Source: Melanocharis versteri (taxonomy: Eukaryota; Chordata; Aves; Passeriformes; Melanocharitidae). Taken from it: a DNA stretch of 64,000 bases. Below, in pieces: positions 13,367 through 24,920 of the stretch. The position numbers and the translations under genes are program-made. The notes under the pieces were generated by a model. It saw only the letters and a program-made list of their open reading frames with translations. It searched no databases and was not told where the DNA came from. Numbering within the stretch: position 1 is the stretch's first letter; each line of letters begins with the position of its first letter. Location: contig VZTG01003809.1 in NCBI GenBank assembly GCA_013397845.1, positions 666,845 to 730,844 of the forward strand. Reading direction: 5' to 3'.

Positions 13367-13530
13367 AACTCCCTTACACTCCTCTGGACAGGGATCTGTG
13401 TCCAGGAGCACTGAGCTGCTCCCTGGCACCCAAACTCCCTCCACACTCCTCTGGACAGGGATCTGTGTCCAGGAGCACTGAGCTGCTCCCTGGCACCCAA
13501 ACTCCCTCCACGCTCATCTGGATGGGAGTT
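13367..13530. repeat. 67-bp tandem repeat, about 2.4 copies
   Basis: The unit beginning tcctctggacagggatctgt recurs at 13380, 13447 and, diverged, 13514. The period is exactly 67 bp. The first two copies are nearly identical. Confidence 0.93.
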
Positions 13531-13746
13531 TTCATCAGTTTTCAATCAAAGTAAAACACATCCTCCCATGAACTGGTTTCCTCTGATCACAACTCAAGGC
13601 AATTATCCAACATAACACATTTCAGCCGCTGCTGGGAAAATCTAAAGGGGTTGGGGAGAAGGGTGGGGTGGCCATCAGGTGACAGCACCGGCTGTGGCTT
13701 CTGTCACAGAGGCACACTCTGCCCAACACTTCTCCAGGGTGTTCTA

Positions 13747-13998
13747 ATCATGGAATCATGGAATCCCAGAATGGCTTGGGTTGGAAGGGACCTTACAGCC
13801 CATCCAGTGCCACCCCTGCCACGGCAGGGACACCTTCCACTGTCCCAGGCTGCTCCAAGCCCTGTCCAGCCTGGCCTTGGGCACTGCCAGGGATCCAGGG
13901 GCAGCCACAGCTGCTCTGGGCACCCTGTGCCAGGGCCTCAGCACCCTCACAGGGGAAGAATTCGTTTCTAAATTGTGGTGAAACATCCTCAGTCTAAA
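13747..13998 (-). mobile_element. CR1 LINE fragment
   Basis: It begins atcatggaatcatggaatcc, then gggttggaagggacc, the block over ccatccagtgccacccctgc, ccaggctgctccaagcc, and tgctctgggcaccctgtgcc. This is a long, well-preserved copy with its sense on the minus strand, the same strand as the receptor gene. Confidence 0.92.
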
Positions 13999-14094
13999 AC
14001 AAACAAACAAAACACCCTCTAGCCACCCTTCACTCGAATAAAAACATCCCTGGGTCCCGCATTCCCACAGTGCCAGGAGGGGAAGATGAATTAC

Positions 14095-14235
14095 CTGTGC
14101 ATTTTCGGTCCGTGTCCTCCTTCTTGGAGCCAGTGATGGTCAGCTTGCAGTTGAAGTTCTCCTCCCAGTACTCTGCAAACCACACGTTCCTCCTGTTGTT
14201 CTCCAGCGTGCGGGAGGTGAAATAGGTGTCAAACC
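14095..14235 (-). CDS. GRM7: GRM7-like receptor, exon 5
   Basis: This 141-bp exon completes a Gly codon and encodes FDTYFTSRTLENNRRN, VWFAEYWEENFNCKL, TITGSKKEDTDRK and CTG. It ends one base into the Gly codon. The acceptor is cccccgcag and the donor is gtaatt. It is the most diagnostic exon for GRM7: TSRTLENNRRNVWFAEYWEE and GSKKEDTDRKC differ from remembered human GRM7 at only two residues and do not fit GRM4, GRM6 or GRM8. The two cysteines (NCKL and KCTG) align with the mGlu1 C378-C394 disulfide. Third-position GC is about 83%. It is separated by 15.5 kb from exon 4 and 4.2 kb from exon 6. Confidence 0.97.
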
Positions 14236-16504
14236 CTGCGGGGGGAGAGGGCACAGCTGAGGCCTGGCTGTCCTGCACTGGGAGCTGCAGCCCGGGCATG
14301 AGCACTGCCCTCGTGCCTCCCTCGGTGCCAGCACATGGCTCTGTCCACGGGAGCTCACCGTGGCAAGAGAGAAAATCCACGATTTCCCATCAGCTGCACC
14401 CTGCAGGGAAATGACTCTGCTTCAAACTACCAGCTATAAAACTGGGCAAGACAAATGTAAAACAGATCAAGATGAAAAAAAGTTAAAAGGAAAAAGCATG
14501 GATTAGAGATGCACCAATGAGGAGTGGAAATAAATGCTGTGGTGCAGCTGATACTGGGCTGAGCTCAAGACATTAATTTTGTTATTGGCGGGCCCAGCCC
14601 TCCAGAGGAGGCAGCTCCATCTCCCCAGGCTGTTACCAGCACCTCTGAGCACTCAAATTTCCCCTGGAACCACCAGCCAGCACCACCCTCCCACAACATT
14701 CATATCCCACTGCTATCCCCCCGTACGCTGGGTTTTCCCTGGCAAACACGGCTTGCAGGAGCACGAATGAATTAGTTCATGTCTGCGTGCTCACACACAA
14801 AGCCTTTTGTCATTTCTCATGTCTTTTCTCCCCGTGTAGCTGGCAGCAGCTGTACCCAGTCCTCTGCTCACCAGGAACAGTGCCTGCAGGGGCACAGCCA
14901 AGTGTTCCTGGCACAGGGCAGGGGAGCTGTGCCACCTGTGCTCCAGAGGTGCCATGAACAGGCGGTGCTGTTCCACCCCGCAGCCCCTCACAGGCTGCTG
15001 GCACCCCAAACCCTGCTGGTTTCCAGGGCTTTCCAAACCTTCCCAGACCTCGCCGTCCCTCTGCAGTGAGGGGCTGTGCCTGCTCTCCCCAGGGAGCTGT
15101 GTCAGCCCCACAAGGAGCAGATCAGCCCCAGTGCAGGGACACTCACCTGCGTTAGGGCTGCTGGGGTCACCTGTCCGAGGCTGCCGGGAGCAGCAGCAGA
15201 GCTCTCCCTGCTCCTAAAGCCACTGCTCCTAACAGAACTGCAACCCCAGCTCAAGCCCAGGCACAAAGATTTTCCTTTCACTAAGAAAGTTGTGGAGGAA
15301 TTCAAACTGCCCAAATCTGAAACCTGGATAAAGCAGACCCGTGGTGAAGAGGACTTGAGGATGCTGGCTGCACGCAGAGGAGCTCAGAGGGGAATTATCT
15401 GCCACCCTGCAAGTGCAAACCCGCGGGAGATGAGGGTGTTTTCCCTCTCCTGGGCACTGCAGCTGTTCTGGCACTGCAGAGGAGGGTGCAAGGACAGGGG
15501 CCATGAGCTCGTACAGCCCAAACCACCCCTGCTATTGCCCCGTCCCAGGGCCCTGCAGTCAGAGATGGCTGCAGACACACATTCCATGGAAAGGGGAACG
15601 TTGCTGGCACGGCAGCTGAGGATTTCCCCGTGCCATAGGTGGGTGAAGCGACACGGGCTGGCCCAGCTCAGGGTGGAGCAGAGTCGAAGGAGAACCATCT
15701 GGCACGGTTAAATTAGCACAACAGCCCTTCCACCGGGGATAAAAATAGACAGCACGAACCCAGCTGTTTTAAAACTGGAAAGGAGGCTGGGAATGGGGTC
15801 AATCCCTCCTCTGCTCTGCTCCGTGTGCCAGTGACCCAGCTCTAACCTGTGCTTTCCCAGGGCTGAGTCTGCTGCTCTCCACTCACGTCCCCAGCTCAGA
15901 AGACACAACCCACATCATCTCCAAAAACCAGGCAGAAGCATCAGCACTGAGGCCTTCCAGGAGCAGGTTGAAAGCTAATTAAGATTCTACCTGCAGCCTC
16001 ACCAGCGAGTGGTGCCGTTTATTAAATCAAAAGTAGGTCCCTCCTACACTAGAGGCAGCAGGATGGTGCCAACCCCTGAGGCCCAGCCCCAGCGAGGTGA
16101 TGCCCAGCCAGCGCCTCAAGGATGCAAGCAACCCATGGAAAAATGCAAGGACAGCACCAAAGTGGGCTGGGAGAAACCCTCAGTGCTGGATTGCAGTTTT
16201 ACTGAGCACTTGGGTGCACTCTGTAAGCTCCACACGACTTTCCAGCCCTTCAGCTGGGGACTGCAGCTTGAAATGAAACCTTCCCAGAATGAAACGGATC
16301 GAGCTGCAGGAAAAGAGACATCCTGGGATGGCAGAGACACCCATCTCTCCCTGCTCTATTTATCCTGAGGCGGGGACTTCAACTGGCCCTCCCACACATC
16401 AAGTAAATAATTGGTTAAAACTCCTGGGACACCTGTTGTAGTTAATTAATAACAAATTAGTGATTTAGGAACGTTTCTGTGCAGTCTCTAGAAGGGCCAG
16501 CAGT

Positions 16505-16541
16505 ATGTCTCTACCCAAACCATTCTGTGATTCTATGATTA
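16505..16541 (+). mobile_element. CR1 LINE 3' terminal remnant
   Basis: A short remnant reads ctacccaaaccattctgtga followed by ttctatgatt, the CR1 3'-terminal repeat. Only the very end of an element remains. Confidence 0.75.
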
Positions 16542-17189
16542 CCACTTACAGGATTAAATTTCCTAAGGAAAATATTCTCCTGGATGGGTCAGAAGAATAT
16601 TCAGGAAACAGTCAGGTTTTAGGGACACACAACCTAAACTTTTTCCTGTAAACCTGTGAATATTGGTTTTCCTCCTAATTAAAAGAGCATTTCAAAGGGG
16701 ATATTCAGTCCTAAGATCTACAACCTCCATATGGCTCGGAAAGAGCACCAATAAACCTTCCCCACGTGCCAAACTCACTGACCTCTGGGGAAAGTGCTCT
16801 ATAACTTAATAACGTAAAATCAATGAGTCCTGATAAAACTGTAATAGAATTCCATATGAATTACTCTAAACCTTTACAGATTTAATAACAAATAATAACA
16901 TTCCCATTGATTGGTTTAATGACCCCTCCGCATTCGCAGGCAGGAATATGGATCCCTGTTAAAAAGGGAACATTTTTTACCATTCTTTTCTATTGATCAG
17001 GACAAGCAGGTGAGTGACAGCGGGACGGGGCTCAGAGCTGGACCAGCTCCTGGTCACTCCCAGGGGTCAGTCCCGTGCAGCCCCCCCTCCTGCAGGGCAG
17101 ATCCTGGGAATGCTGCTCCCACACGGTGCTGGAGAGCCCCTCCCAGAGGCACCGCCCTGGCAGCTGCCCTCCTTCCAACCTGGGAACGA

Positions 17190-17320
17190 GAATCTCGGCA
17201 TGGTTTGGGCTGGAAGGACCTTACAGCCCATCCAGTGCCACCCCTGCCATGGCAGGGCCACCTGCCACTGTCCCAGGCTGCTCCAAGCCCCGTCCAGCCT
17301 GGCCTGGGGCACTGCCAGGG
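17190..17320 (-). mobile_element. CR1 LINE fragment
   Basis: It contains tggtttgggctggaaggacc, a ccatccagtgccacccctgc block and ccaggctgctccaagcc, ending at actgccaggg. The sense strand is minus. Confidence 0.9.
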
Positions 17321-18301
17321 ATTATCTTCCCAGTCAGGACTGTTCCTACCCTTCCCACAGTGCTGTCCTGCAGGTCCATCTGTCCCAGTGGAAATCTCAC
17401 ATGCTTCTCTCATTTTAGACACTTTTTGGGAATGAACCTGGCTCACAAACACTCAGGGTGAACAAGGCAACGTTCTCTGCACTGACAACAGACCTGAGGC
17501 TGTGCTTCACCTCTCTGACCTCATACACAGAGCCAACTCACACTCACAGTGCTGAACTCCAGAGTTTTGGGTTCAGAGGCTCTGGGAATCAGATGAGCCA
17601 ACAAAAAATGCTGGATGCTCAAATGCAAAAGCAGGAATAATCACTTCTCACCCCTGTTCGTGACCAAGCACTGCACTGGTGTGACAAGATTTAGTGATTC
17701 CCCAATGCGCTCCATATTTCATACTTTAGCAAATTACTTTTTCAGCAAATACCTCTAAGAGATATAAATAGTTCTTTTATGAGATTTTCCAAATTGCAAT
17801 GAATCTCTTATTACTTCAAATCACTGTGATTTGATTAAATCATTATTTTTACACATAGAAAGATGATACTACCTAAAGGGTTCATTTGTTTTCCACCACA
17901 GGATAAATATGTACATGAACTAGATAGTGATGAGACAGAGGGAAAAAAGGGGAGCATGGAGGGGGGAGTGGGGGAAAGGGACAGGACCCCAAACCTGTGG
18001 AGGGGCTGGGAAAGTCCAGGTAAGGGACAGGCACAGCACCACTGGGAATGCTCAGAAGAACCTCGATTATCCACCGTGAAATAAACCCTGCTAACCCAGG
18101 GTTGTGTCTACCCCACTCCCCAAACCCCGAATGATTGATTTCTAACATTAACCTCCCATCTCTGCCTCCTGTGGTGCCCATTTTCCAGCTGGGAGCGCAG
18201 GGCTCAGTTCCCTGGCAGTGCTGGGAATTGCTCGTGCTGGAGAGGCCAAACCAGGCTGGGGCTCTGCCACGGGCAGTGGCACCCTGGGGACAGAGGGGGC
18301 T

Positions 18302-18490
18302 GGATTTGTCACTGGGAAGGAGTCAGGAGCACAGCCAGGGACAGGGAGAGGGACAGGAGGAGCCTGGCTGCAGGGGTTTGTCACTGGGACAGGCAGGAGC
18401 ACAGCCAGGGACAGGGAGAGGGACAGGAGGAGCCTGGCTGCAGGGGTTTGTCACTGGGACAGGCAGGAGCACAGCCAGGGACAGGGATGG
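18302..18490. repeat. 70-bp tandem repeat, about 2.6 copies
   Basis: The segment acagccagggacagggagag recurs at 18331, 18401 and 18471 with an exact 70-bp period. The central copies are almost identical. Confidence 0.95.
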
Positions 18491-18562
18491 GCTGCAGGGG
18501 ACACCCAGGACAAGCAGCAGCCTGTGAAAATAGAGATGAGATCAGGGGATCCAGTGCTGGGC

Positions 18563-18592
18563 TGGCACCAGTGGCACCAGTGGCACCAGCAG
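18563..18592. repeat. 9-bp TGGCACCAG repeat
   Basis: Three tandem copies of tggcaccag are followed by cagcag. Confidence 0.85.
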
Positions 18593-18769
18593 CAGCCAAG
18601 GGAGGCTCCCAGCACCTCCAGGGGTGGCTTGTGAGCCCTGGTGCCACCAGCATGAGCACAGCTGCAGTCTGGAGGGACTTGTGTCTCCTCTGGTTTGCCT
18701 TGTCACCAGCACACGCTGCAAACCATCCCCTCATGTGTCACAAGGGACTTCAGGGGCCCAGGGGTTATT

Positions 18770-19560
18770 TAATAAGGAAAATCGTTAAGCCTAATTAAAC
18801 CACAAAGTTATTGACCCACTGCATCTCCCATGTGCCTCAAGTACTCTCATTCTCAGCCCAGGTGAGAGCAAATCCAACGTATTGACCCAATTTCACTCGA
18901 GAACTGATTTCATCCGTTTATGATATTTTTATTCTTCTATTTAGTCCCAAGGATGTCCACACCACTGACAGCCAGTTATTTCCCCACATAGTAAATCATC
19001 ACCTGCTATAATTATTGATGACAAATGAGCTGAAAGCAGCTTCTCAAACACTTTTCCAATTTTCCTAGCATTTAACCCAAAGCAGTTTCACTTACTGGCA
19101 TTAAAGCTGGGATAAAAGCATTAGGTGTGCAATGACAGGATCAATTTTAGGCCAGCAAGTCTCTGCAGACTTTATGCTGTTGCCCAACCACGCACTATGG
19201 GGTGGTATTAAGACAATCTACAGCTGTTTTTTTTACCTTCTTGCTTGGTAAAAAGGCCATAATATAAACGATTTTATTAACTTCCATCATGCCATAAAAG
19301 TGCTTTGCAGTTGTTTTCTTTTTCAATAATTGCTGATTATAACTGTGCAAAAGGGTATTTTAGGTGGTGTCAACTTTGACTTTTTATATCAATGACATAA
19401 ATCACATGCAGAGGAAATCCCACTCAGGGCAAATCTGGGATTTCAGGCTGTAAAGGCTCTATTAGGGACATAGATATTGGCTAAGTATCCTCCTTATGAC
19501 TTCATAAAGTGATAAAGTGCCAGGGCACTGGGATCGTGACCCAGGTGGAGTCTAAGGCAG
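18770..19560. other. AT-rich, repeat-poor intronic block
   Basis: About 800 bp of AT-rich unique-looking sequence lies here, with several TAAT motifs and no CR1, minisatellite or coding signal. It contrasts with the GC-rich repeats on both sides. It may be conserved non-coding DNA, but conservation cannot be judged from one sequence. Confidence 0.45.
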
Positions 19561-19777
19561 CCCTGCCAGGGAGAGGTTAACACACAACTGTGTAATTATT
19601 CATCATTCCACACTTCACAGCCCTCAGGCACCTCTCACTCCCTGGGAGCTCCGTGTGTACCAACACCAACAGCCCAAACCCCTGAACTCGTCTCTGTATT
19701 TCCATTTTCAGTGGCGCTGCCTCAGCCGGGGCTTCCCCTGCTGCAGCAGGTGCTGGGCACACCCGGAGCTCAGCCCC

Positions 19778-19894
19778 AGCCCTGGCAGTGCCCCAGGCCA
19801 GGCTGGACACTGGGCTGGGAGCAGCCTGGGGCAGTGGAAGGTGTCCCTGCCACGGCAGGGGTGGTGCTGGATGGGCTTTGGGGTCCCTTCCCAC
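19778..19894 (+). mobile_element. CR1 LINE fragment
   Basis: It carries ccctggcagtgccccaggcc, a gcagtggaaggtgtccctgc block, and gatgggctttggggtccctt near its 3' end. The sense strand is plus. Confidence 0.85.
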
Positions 19895-20194
19895 TGACGG
19901 GATGTTTCTTCCCACCAGTTTCCCAAGACCCTGCTTCCCACTCTTTAGCAAAGCCTGGCCTGTTCCATGTTAATAATGCAGAGCAGCAGAACCCGAGGTG
20001 CAGGAGGTCTGACTGCAGAACACGAGAGTGCTTTTGCTCCCTGCCCAGCAGCCACTGACAAAACGCTCCGAGCGTCTCCTCAAAGGCAGTCAAACCGCAG
20101 TCACTCATGGCATAATTTAAATGAGGGTGAAAATACAGAAATCCCTCTCGGTTGGGATGCAGCAACTGCAGCAACTCCTGGAGACGCTCCACAG

Positions 20195-20380
20195 GTTAAA
20201 ATTATAATAAAGAATTATAATAAAATGAAAATCCGAGGCGCTGCTCTGCCCAGCCCAACTGCAACACTGGCTGCACTGAGTCCCCCCCTTCAGAGTTAAA
20301 ATTATAATAAAGAATTATAATACAATGAAAATGCAAGGGGCTGCTCTTCCCAGCCCGGCTGCAGCACTGAGTCCTTCCCA
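20195..20380. repeat. 100-bp tandem duplication
   Basis: The AT-rich segment gttaaaattataataaagaa is found at 20195 and again at 20295, each followed by a GC-rich half (gctgctct.cccagcc...ctgcactgagtcc). The second copy is slightly shortened. Confidence 0.93.
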
Positions 20381-20499
20381 CCCGGAGCTGATTTCCTCCC
20401 TGTCCCTGTGCCTGTTGCTGCAGTGTTTCCATGTCAACAGCAGGAGCTGCAGAGTGTCCCCAGCTCTGTGACGCCTGGAATCTGTGTGGGAGCTGCCCC

Positions 20500-20660
20500 C
20501 AGTGCACACCCAGAGCCCCCAGTGCACACCCAGAGCACACCCAGAGCTCCCAGTGCACACCCAGAGCCCCCACAGCACACCCAGCCCCACTGCTGGCATG
20601 GGGACACTGCTGGGGGACACATAAGGACACAGCTGGGGGACACTGTTGGGGGACACAACA
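20500..20660. repeat. Two adjacent minisatellites (CAGTGCACACCCAGAGC and GGGGGACAC)
   Basis: From 20500 to 20585, units of cagtgcacacccagagc repeat four to five times with deletions. From 20600 to 20660, gctgggggacac-type units repeat. The two motifs abut. Confidence 0.85.
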
Positions 20661-20792
20661 GCTCTGTCCAGGGCTGCCCCAGGTGGTGCCCCAGCTGTGT
20701 CCACAGCTGGCACAGCAGCCAGGCCTCAGCTCCCTGCAGACACTGCCAGCCTCCCTGCACGTTCCCCTCGAGACAGACGTGCCCAGGAAAAT

Positions 20793-21142
20793 TGCAAGGG
20801 ACCTTAAATCCCATCCAGTGCCACCCCTGCCATGGCAGGGACACCTCCCACTGTCCCAGGCTGCTCCCAGCCCCAGTGTCCCGCCTGGTCTGGGACACTG
20901 CCAGGGATCCAGGGGCAGCCACAGCTGCTCTGGGCACCCTGTGCCAGGGCCTCCCACCCTCCCAGGGCATTTCTCCCCAGTACCCAATTTAAACCTCTCC
21001 TCCTCCTTCGCAGGCCATTCTCCTTGTCCAGTCACCCCCTGCTCCTGTGAAAAATCCCTTCCCAGCCTTCTTGCAACCCCCTTCAGGTAATGGAAGGGGC
21101 TCTAAGACCTCCTTCTCTTTTCTCTGAGCAACCTCAATTCAC
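20793..21142 (-). mobile_element. CR1 LINE fragment (one of the longest in the window)
   Basis: The copy runs from attgcaagggaccttaaatc through cagccacagctgctctgggc. It extends into the more 5' CR1 section with cccctgctcctgtgaaaaat and ggaaggggctctaagacc. The sense strand is minus. Confidence 0.9.
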
Positions 21143-22349
21143 TCAAAATAGAACCCAACCCCCTCATCACATCCTTCCCTTTTTTCCTTAGGTTCTTTTA
21201 CAAAACACAAGTTCCTTGCTATTTGACAGCCAATTTCTTGACTCCCAAGGCAGCTTGAACAATGCCAGAGTGTGCAGGGAGGGGAGCAGAGGGAGATAAT
21301 TGCTGTTCTCTGCCTCCTCCCCGCTCTGTGCTGAGCTGAGGCTGCTCGCCCCCTGTCCCAGCTCCCCTCTGTGCGCGGGGCTGGCATCAAACACCAGAGC
21401 CACCAGAGCCAGAACCACTGCTCGGGCTCGGCAGGCACAGCAGAGAGAACTGGGGGGTTTCTGGGGCTGGCAGAGCTGGAACCCTCCCCTAGGCTGCCCC
21501 AAGGCCAGGGGCCCTGCACAGGAGCACCCCCAGCTCCTCCTGGGCACTCCCGGCATCTCCAGGGAAAGCAAAAACCATTTCCAACCTGACTGAAGTATTT
21601 CAGCAGCAGAGCATCCTCTAAGCACCCATCCCTCATCCTCCCCCACTGCTCCTTTTTCCTGCAGGGGTATCCCACCCCCAGCACTCCCTCTGGGATCCTG
21701 GCCAGCCCTGGGGGCCACCGGGCCAGTCCCGTGGCCAGCTCCTGGCTGGGAGCTCCCCTCGTGTGCACCCACAGCACCCAGAGACACTGGAGCCCATCCC
21801 AGGGAGCAGCAGGAGCATTTCCAAGGGGATCAACATCCAACAGCCCCTCCCTGGCTGCTGAGGGGAGGCTGAGCCCGGAGCTGCCCTGGCAGAGCCACCC
21901 CAGGCCTGGCTGTGCCAGAGGTGCTGAGAGAGCATCCTGAGGCTGCCTGAATATAAGGAAACTTTTAGATGGCTCTCAAGTTGCAAGATAATTTGTATTC
22001 CCCTCTCTTCATACCAACACATTAACCAAATACATTATTTCCATAATGAGGAGATGAACATCTGTGTGGCTTCCCAAAATTTCAAGTGGCAATACTTGAG
22101 ACAAGTATTCCCTCTTTGGGGACTGACACATCAGCATTTCAAATAACTGCCAGAACTAAAAATATCATTTAAATTCTGAGGAGGTCAAAGACAGTTCAGG
22201 TGTGGTTTAGATTTCAGGTTTCTTTAGATAAAGCAAACCAATTTGATTCCAGAAAATTAAGTCGCTGCAGTATTGTATTAAATCATTTGTACTTGGCCCT
22301 GTGTAAATGAAGTGCTCAGTGCAAACTTTGCCAGGAATGGGAAAGACAA

Positions 22350-22406
22350 ATACCTGGAGCAGGGCTGTGTCAGTGGAGATACCTGGAGCAGGGCTGTGTC
22401 AGTGGA
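22350..22406. repeat. 29-bp tandem duplication
   Basis: The segment tacctggagcagggctgtgt is present at 22351 and 22380 with a 29-bp period and no visible mismatch in the copied part. Confidence 0.93.
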
Positions 22407-22651
22407 ATTGCTGTGAGAGCTGAAGAGCTCAGGGTCAGGCCCCCCACAGCAGCAGAGCAGCCCCAGCTCACGGGGCTTCACCTCCTCCTGGCTTTGGTAC
22501 AACAAACCTGCCCAAAGCCACCAGAAAAACAACTCATCCCGTTAGATCTGCAATATTTTTCTTTGGAACCTTATGCTATGGGAAGCAGTAATTAAACAGA
22601 GAAACAAGAAACCAAACTTGAAAACGAAGAGTAGAAGGATTTCTTCGTTAC

Positions 22652-22700
22652 ATTTAGGACTCGATCCTCGCAGGTCCCTTCCAGCCCAGGATATCCTGGG
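22652..22700 (+). mobile_element. Possible CR1 3' end remnant
   Basis: The stretch gactcgatcctcgcaggtcc followed by cttccagcccaggatatcc resembles a diverged CR1 3' end. It is too short to be sure. Confidence 0.45.
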
Positions 22701-24877
22701 ATTTGACCAGCAGGACTGAGGGCTACTCTGCATAGGTGAGCACCCAAAGGAAAGAAACGGAGAAAGAAATAGCAGTGAAAGCCTGGTTTCCCTCAGCATC
22801 CCCGGGGAGCTCGGGGAGGTGTCACTGTGGGGAGAAGCCAAGCCTCATGCCCCGGGCAGACACAGGAGCTGGGGCTGCACCTGCCCAGGCTCTGCGGGTG
22901 CTCGTGACCAGTGTGGCAGCACAGCACTGCCTCTAATTAGGCCTCGTCATTATTCACAAGCAATTACACCGTTCTTCTTTCAGCAGCAACAATCAGTGTG
23001 AGGCCCCTCACTCGCTTCTCACTTCTTTCTCCCCAGTTCCACCAGTTACCTGTGCAAGGTGGGACACACCAGGAGCAGCCGCTGCTGAGCCCCACGGAGC
23101 TGGGAGAGCCCTCTCACGGGGGTTTCTGTACCTTTTTTCCCCTGCATTCTTCTGTACTGCATCAGTTTGCCTGGCCCTCCTCTATTAAATACCTGGCATG
23201 ATTAATCACCTCATTAATTGTGTGCTGAAGGGAGGAAGGGCCACAGTGCAAAGGCTGTGAGCGTGAGGTTCCATCAGGGCTCTGTCAGCAGGAACAAGCG
23301 AATTCCTTTTGGCTGGACAATGCCACGTAATGGAAATAAAGCCTGAGCTCCAGTTCCCTTGGGCTGCAGAGCAGATCCTGCCCGGGCAGCTGCAGCTCCT
23401 CTGCACCCTGCGCTGACAGCTGAGAGACAGCAGGGCTGTGTTCATCCAGCCTCAGCAGGACACCCAGCCCATCGATCTGCTGACTCCTGCTCCCCTTTCC
23501 AGCACAGGGGGCTGCACGGAGCAGCTTTTCCTGAATCATTCTCCATCCCTTTGTTGTCATGCAGTCAAGTCAGCTGAATGAAAACACGCTCCTGAGGCAG
23601 ACCTGCGAACCCAGCAGGAGTGAAGCGGGTACTTCTGCATTCATTGTATCATCTTTAAGGAAATTATGTGTATTATTATGTGCATTATTTCCTAAACCAT
23701 TCCTTTCCAAAGCCTATAATCAGTGAAGCATTAACAGCACGGACTGGAAGACAAAAACGCAGGGAAACAAACAAGACAAGCCTTTCAAACCTCTGCTCAC
23801 TTCCTAAAATGAGCCCATTTCTGTGTGCCTGAGCCTGCCTCGCCCGGAGGTGTCAGTGACACACTCCTGTGTGCCTGGGGGTGTGCAGCCCCAGCAGAGA
23901 GGGGCTGGAGCCTGCAGGGAGCTTCCCTGGGATGCTCTGGGTGCCCATGGTGAGAGCCAGGGTGGGGAGCAGCTGCTCAGGCAGGACACAGCCACCACGA
24001 ACACGTGGCACTGGCGCAGGGATGGCACTTTTGGGGTATGATGCAGACATTTGCTCCCTGCAAGCCCTGTCCCCAGCACGGGCACCCACCAGAGCCTCCT
24101 GCAGGAGAGGCCTGGGGGGCCCTGGAGCTGCCACCCATGAACAGCAGCTTCCTAATAATACAACCCTTCCTTTCTGGAAATACCCTGCCCAAACACATCC
24201 AGCTGACAGCTCCCGTGTCACAGCATCCAGAGGAAAATTGGTCTTGAGGAGATGCAATTCAGGGTGTCCCAAAAGTGCTGATCTGTCTGAAGGGTGATCA
24301 ATAGCTGTGTGTTCCTCCAGGGATGATCTCTTCCTACAGCACCAGCCCTCCCTGCGTGTCTGCACGTCCTCATCCCTCTGTCAGAGCACCCACACCCTCC
24401 CCAGTGTCCTGGGATCACAGCTGGATGGGAACATCCAAGGGAGAATGCCAGCAGCACTCACACCACAGACCCAGAGACACTCATCCCACACGGAAAGCAG
24501 CAGCTGGATCCAGCAGAGATCCTGGATCCTGGCAGTGCCAGATCTGCTGGGGGCTGGGTGAGCAGCTCATTTCATTCCAAGGGGCCCCAGAGAAAGCTCC
24601 TAAATCTCTATTTTACAGCAGTTCTTTATGGTCCAATTAGAGCTTCCCACCCCATTTCAGTGCTGGGAGGCAGCAGCAGCAGCAGCATTTGGTTCAAGCC
24701 CCATTTGGGACAGGATTTCTTGTTAATGCCGTGCTGGTTACAGGCTGTGTCTTGCACTGAGCAGTGGCAGATGATTCTCTTTAACACTAAAACCATCACC
24801 CCTTCAAAGTGCCTCACAAAGCCCAGGTGAGCAGCAGCACCTGAGCCCCACACAGCGGCCAGGAGCGTCACTCCAGC

Positions 24878-24920
24878 AGAATCCCAGAATCCCAGAACAT
24901 CCTGAGGAAGGACAGGTGTC
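24878..24920 (-). mobile_element. Possible CR1 3' end remnant
   Basis: Two copies of agaatccc followed by agaacatcctgaggaaggac match the pattern of the CR1 terminal repeat in reverse orientation. Confidence 0.5.

Larger units (their letters stand above)
9884..14094 (-). other. Intron 5
   Basis: This 4.2-kb intron separates exons 6 and 5. It holds two CR1 fragments (10461-10592 and 13747-13998), a 28-bp duplication (11873-11928), a CpG-dense alternating run (12422-12450), a nested minisatellite (12872-13066) and a 67-bp tandem repeat (13367-13530). An AT-rich unique stretch lies at about 10990-11520. Confidence 0.85.

Noticed and set aside
20202..21035. 277-codon open frame on the minus strand
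   Set aside because: It runs through a CR1 fragment and minisatellites, is rich in Trp, Gly and Cys from GC-rich repeats, and resembles no known protein.
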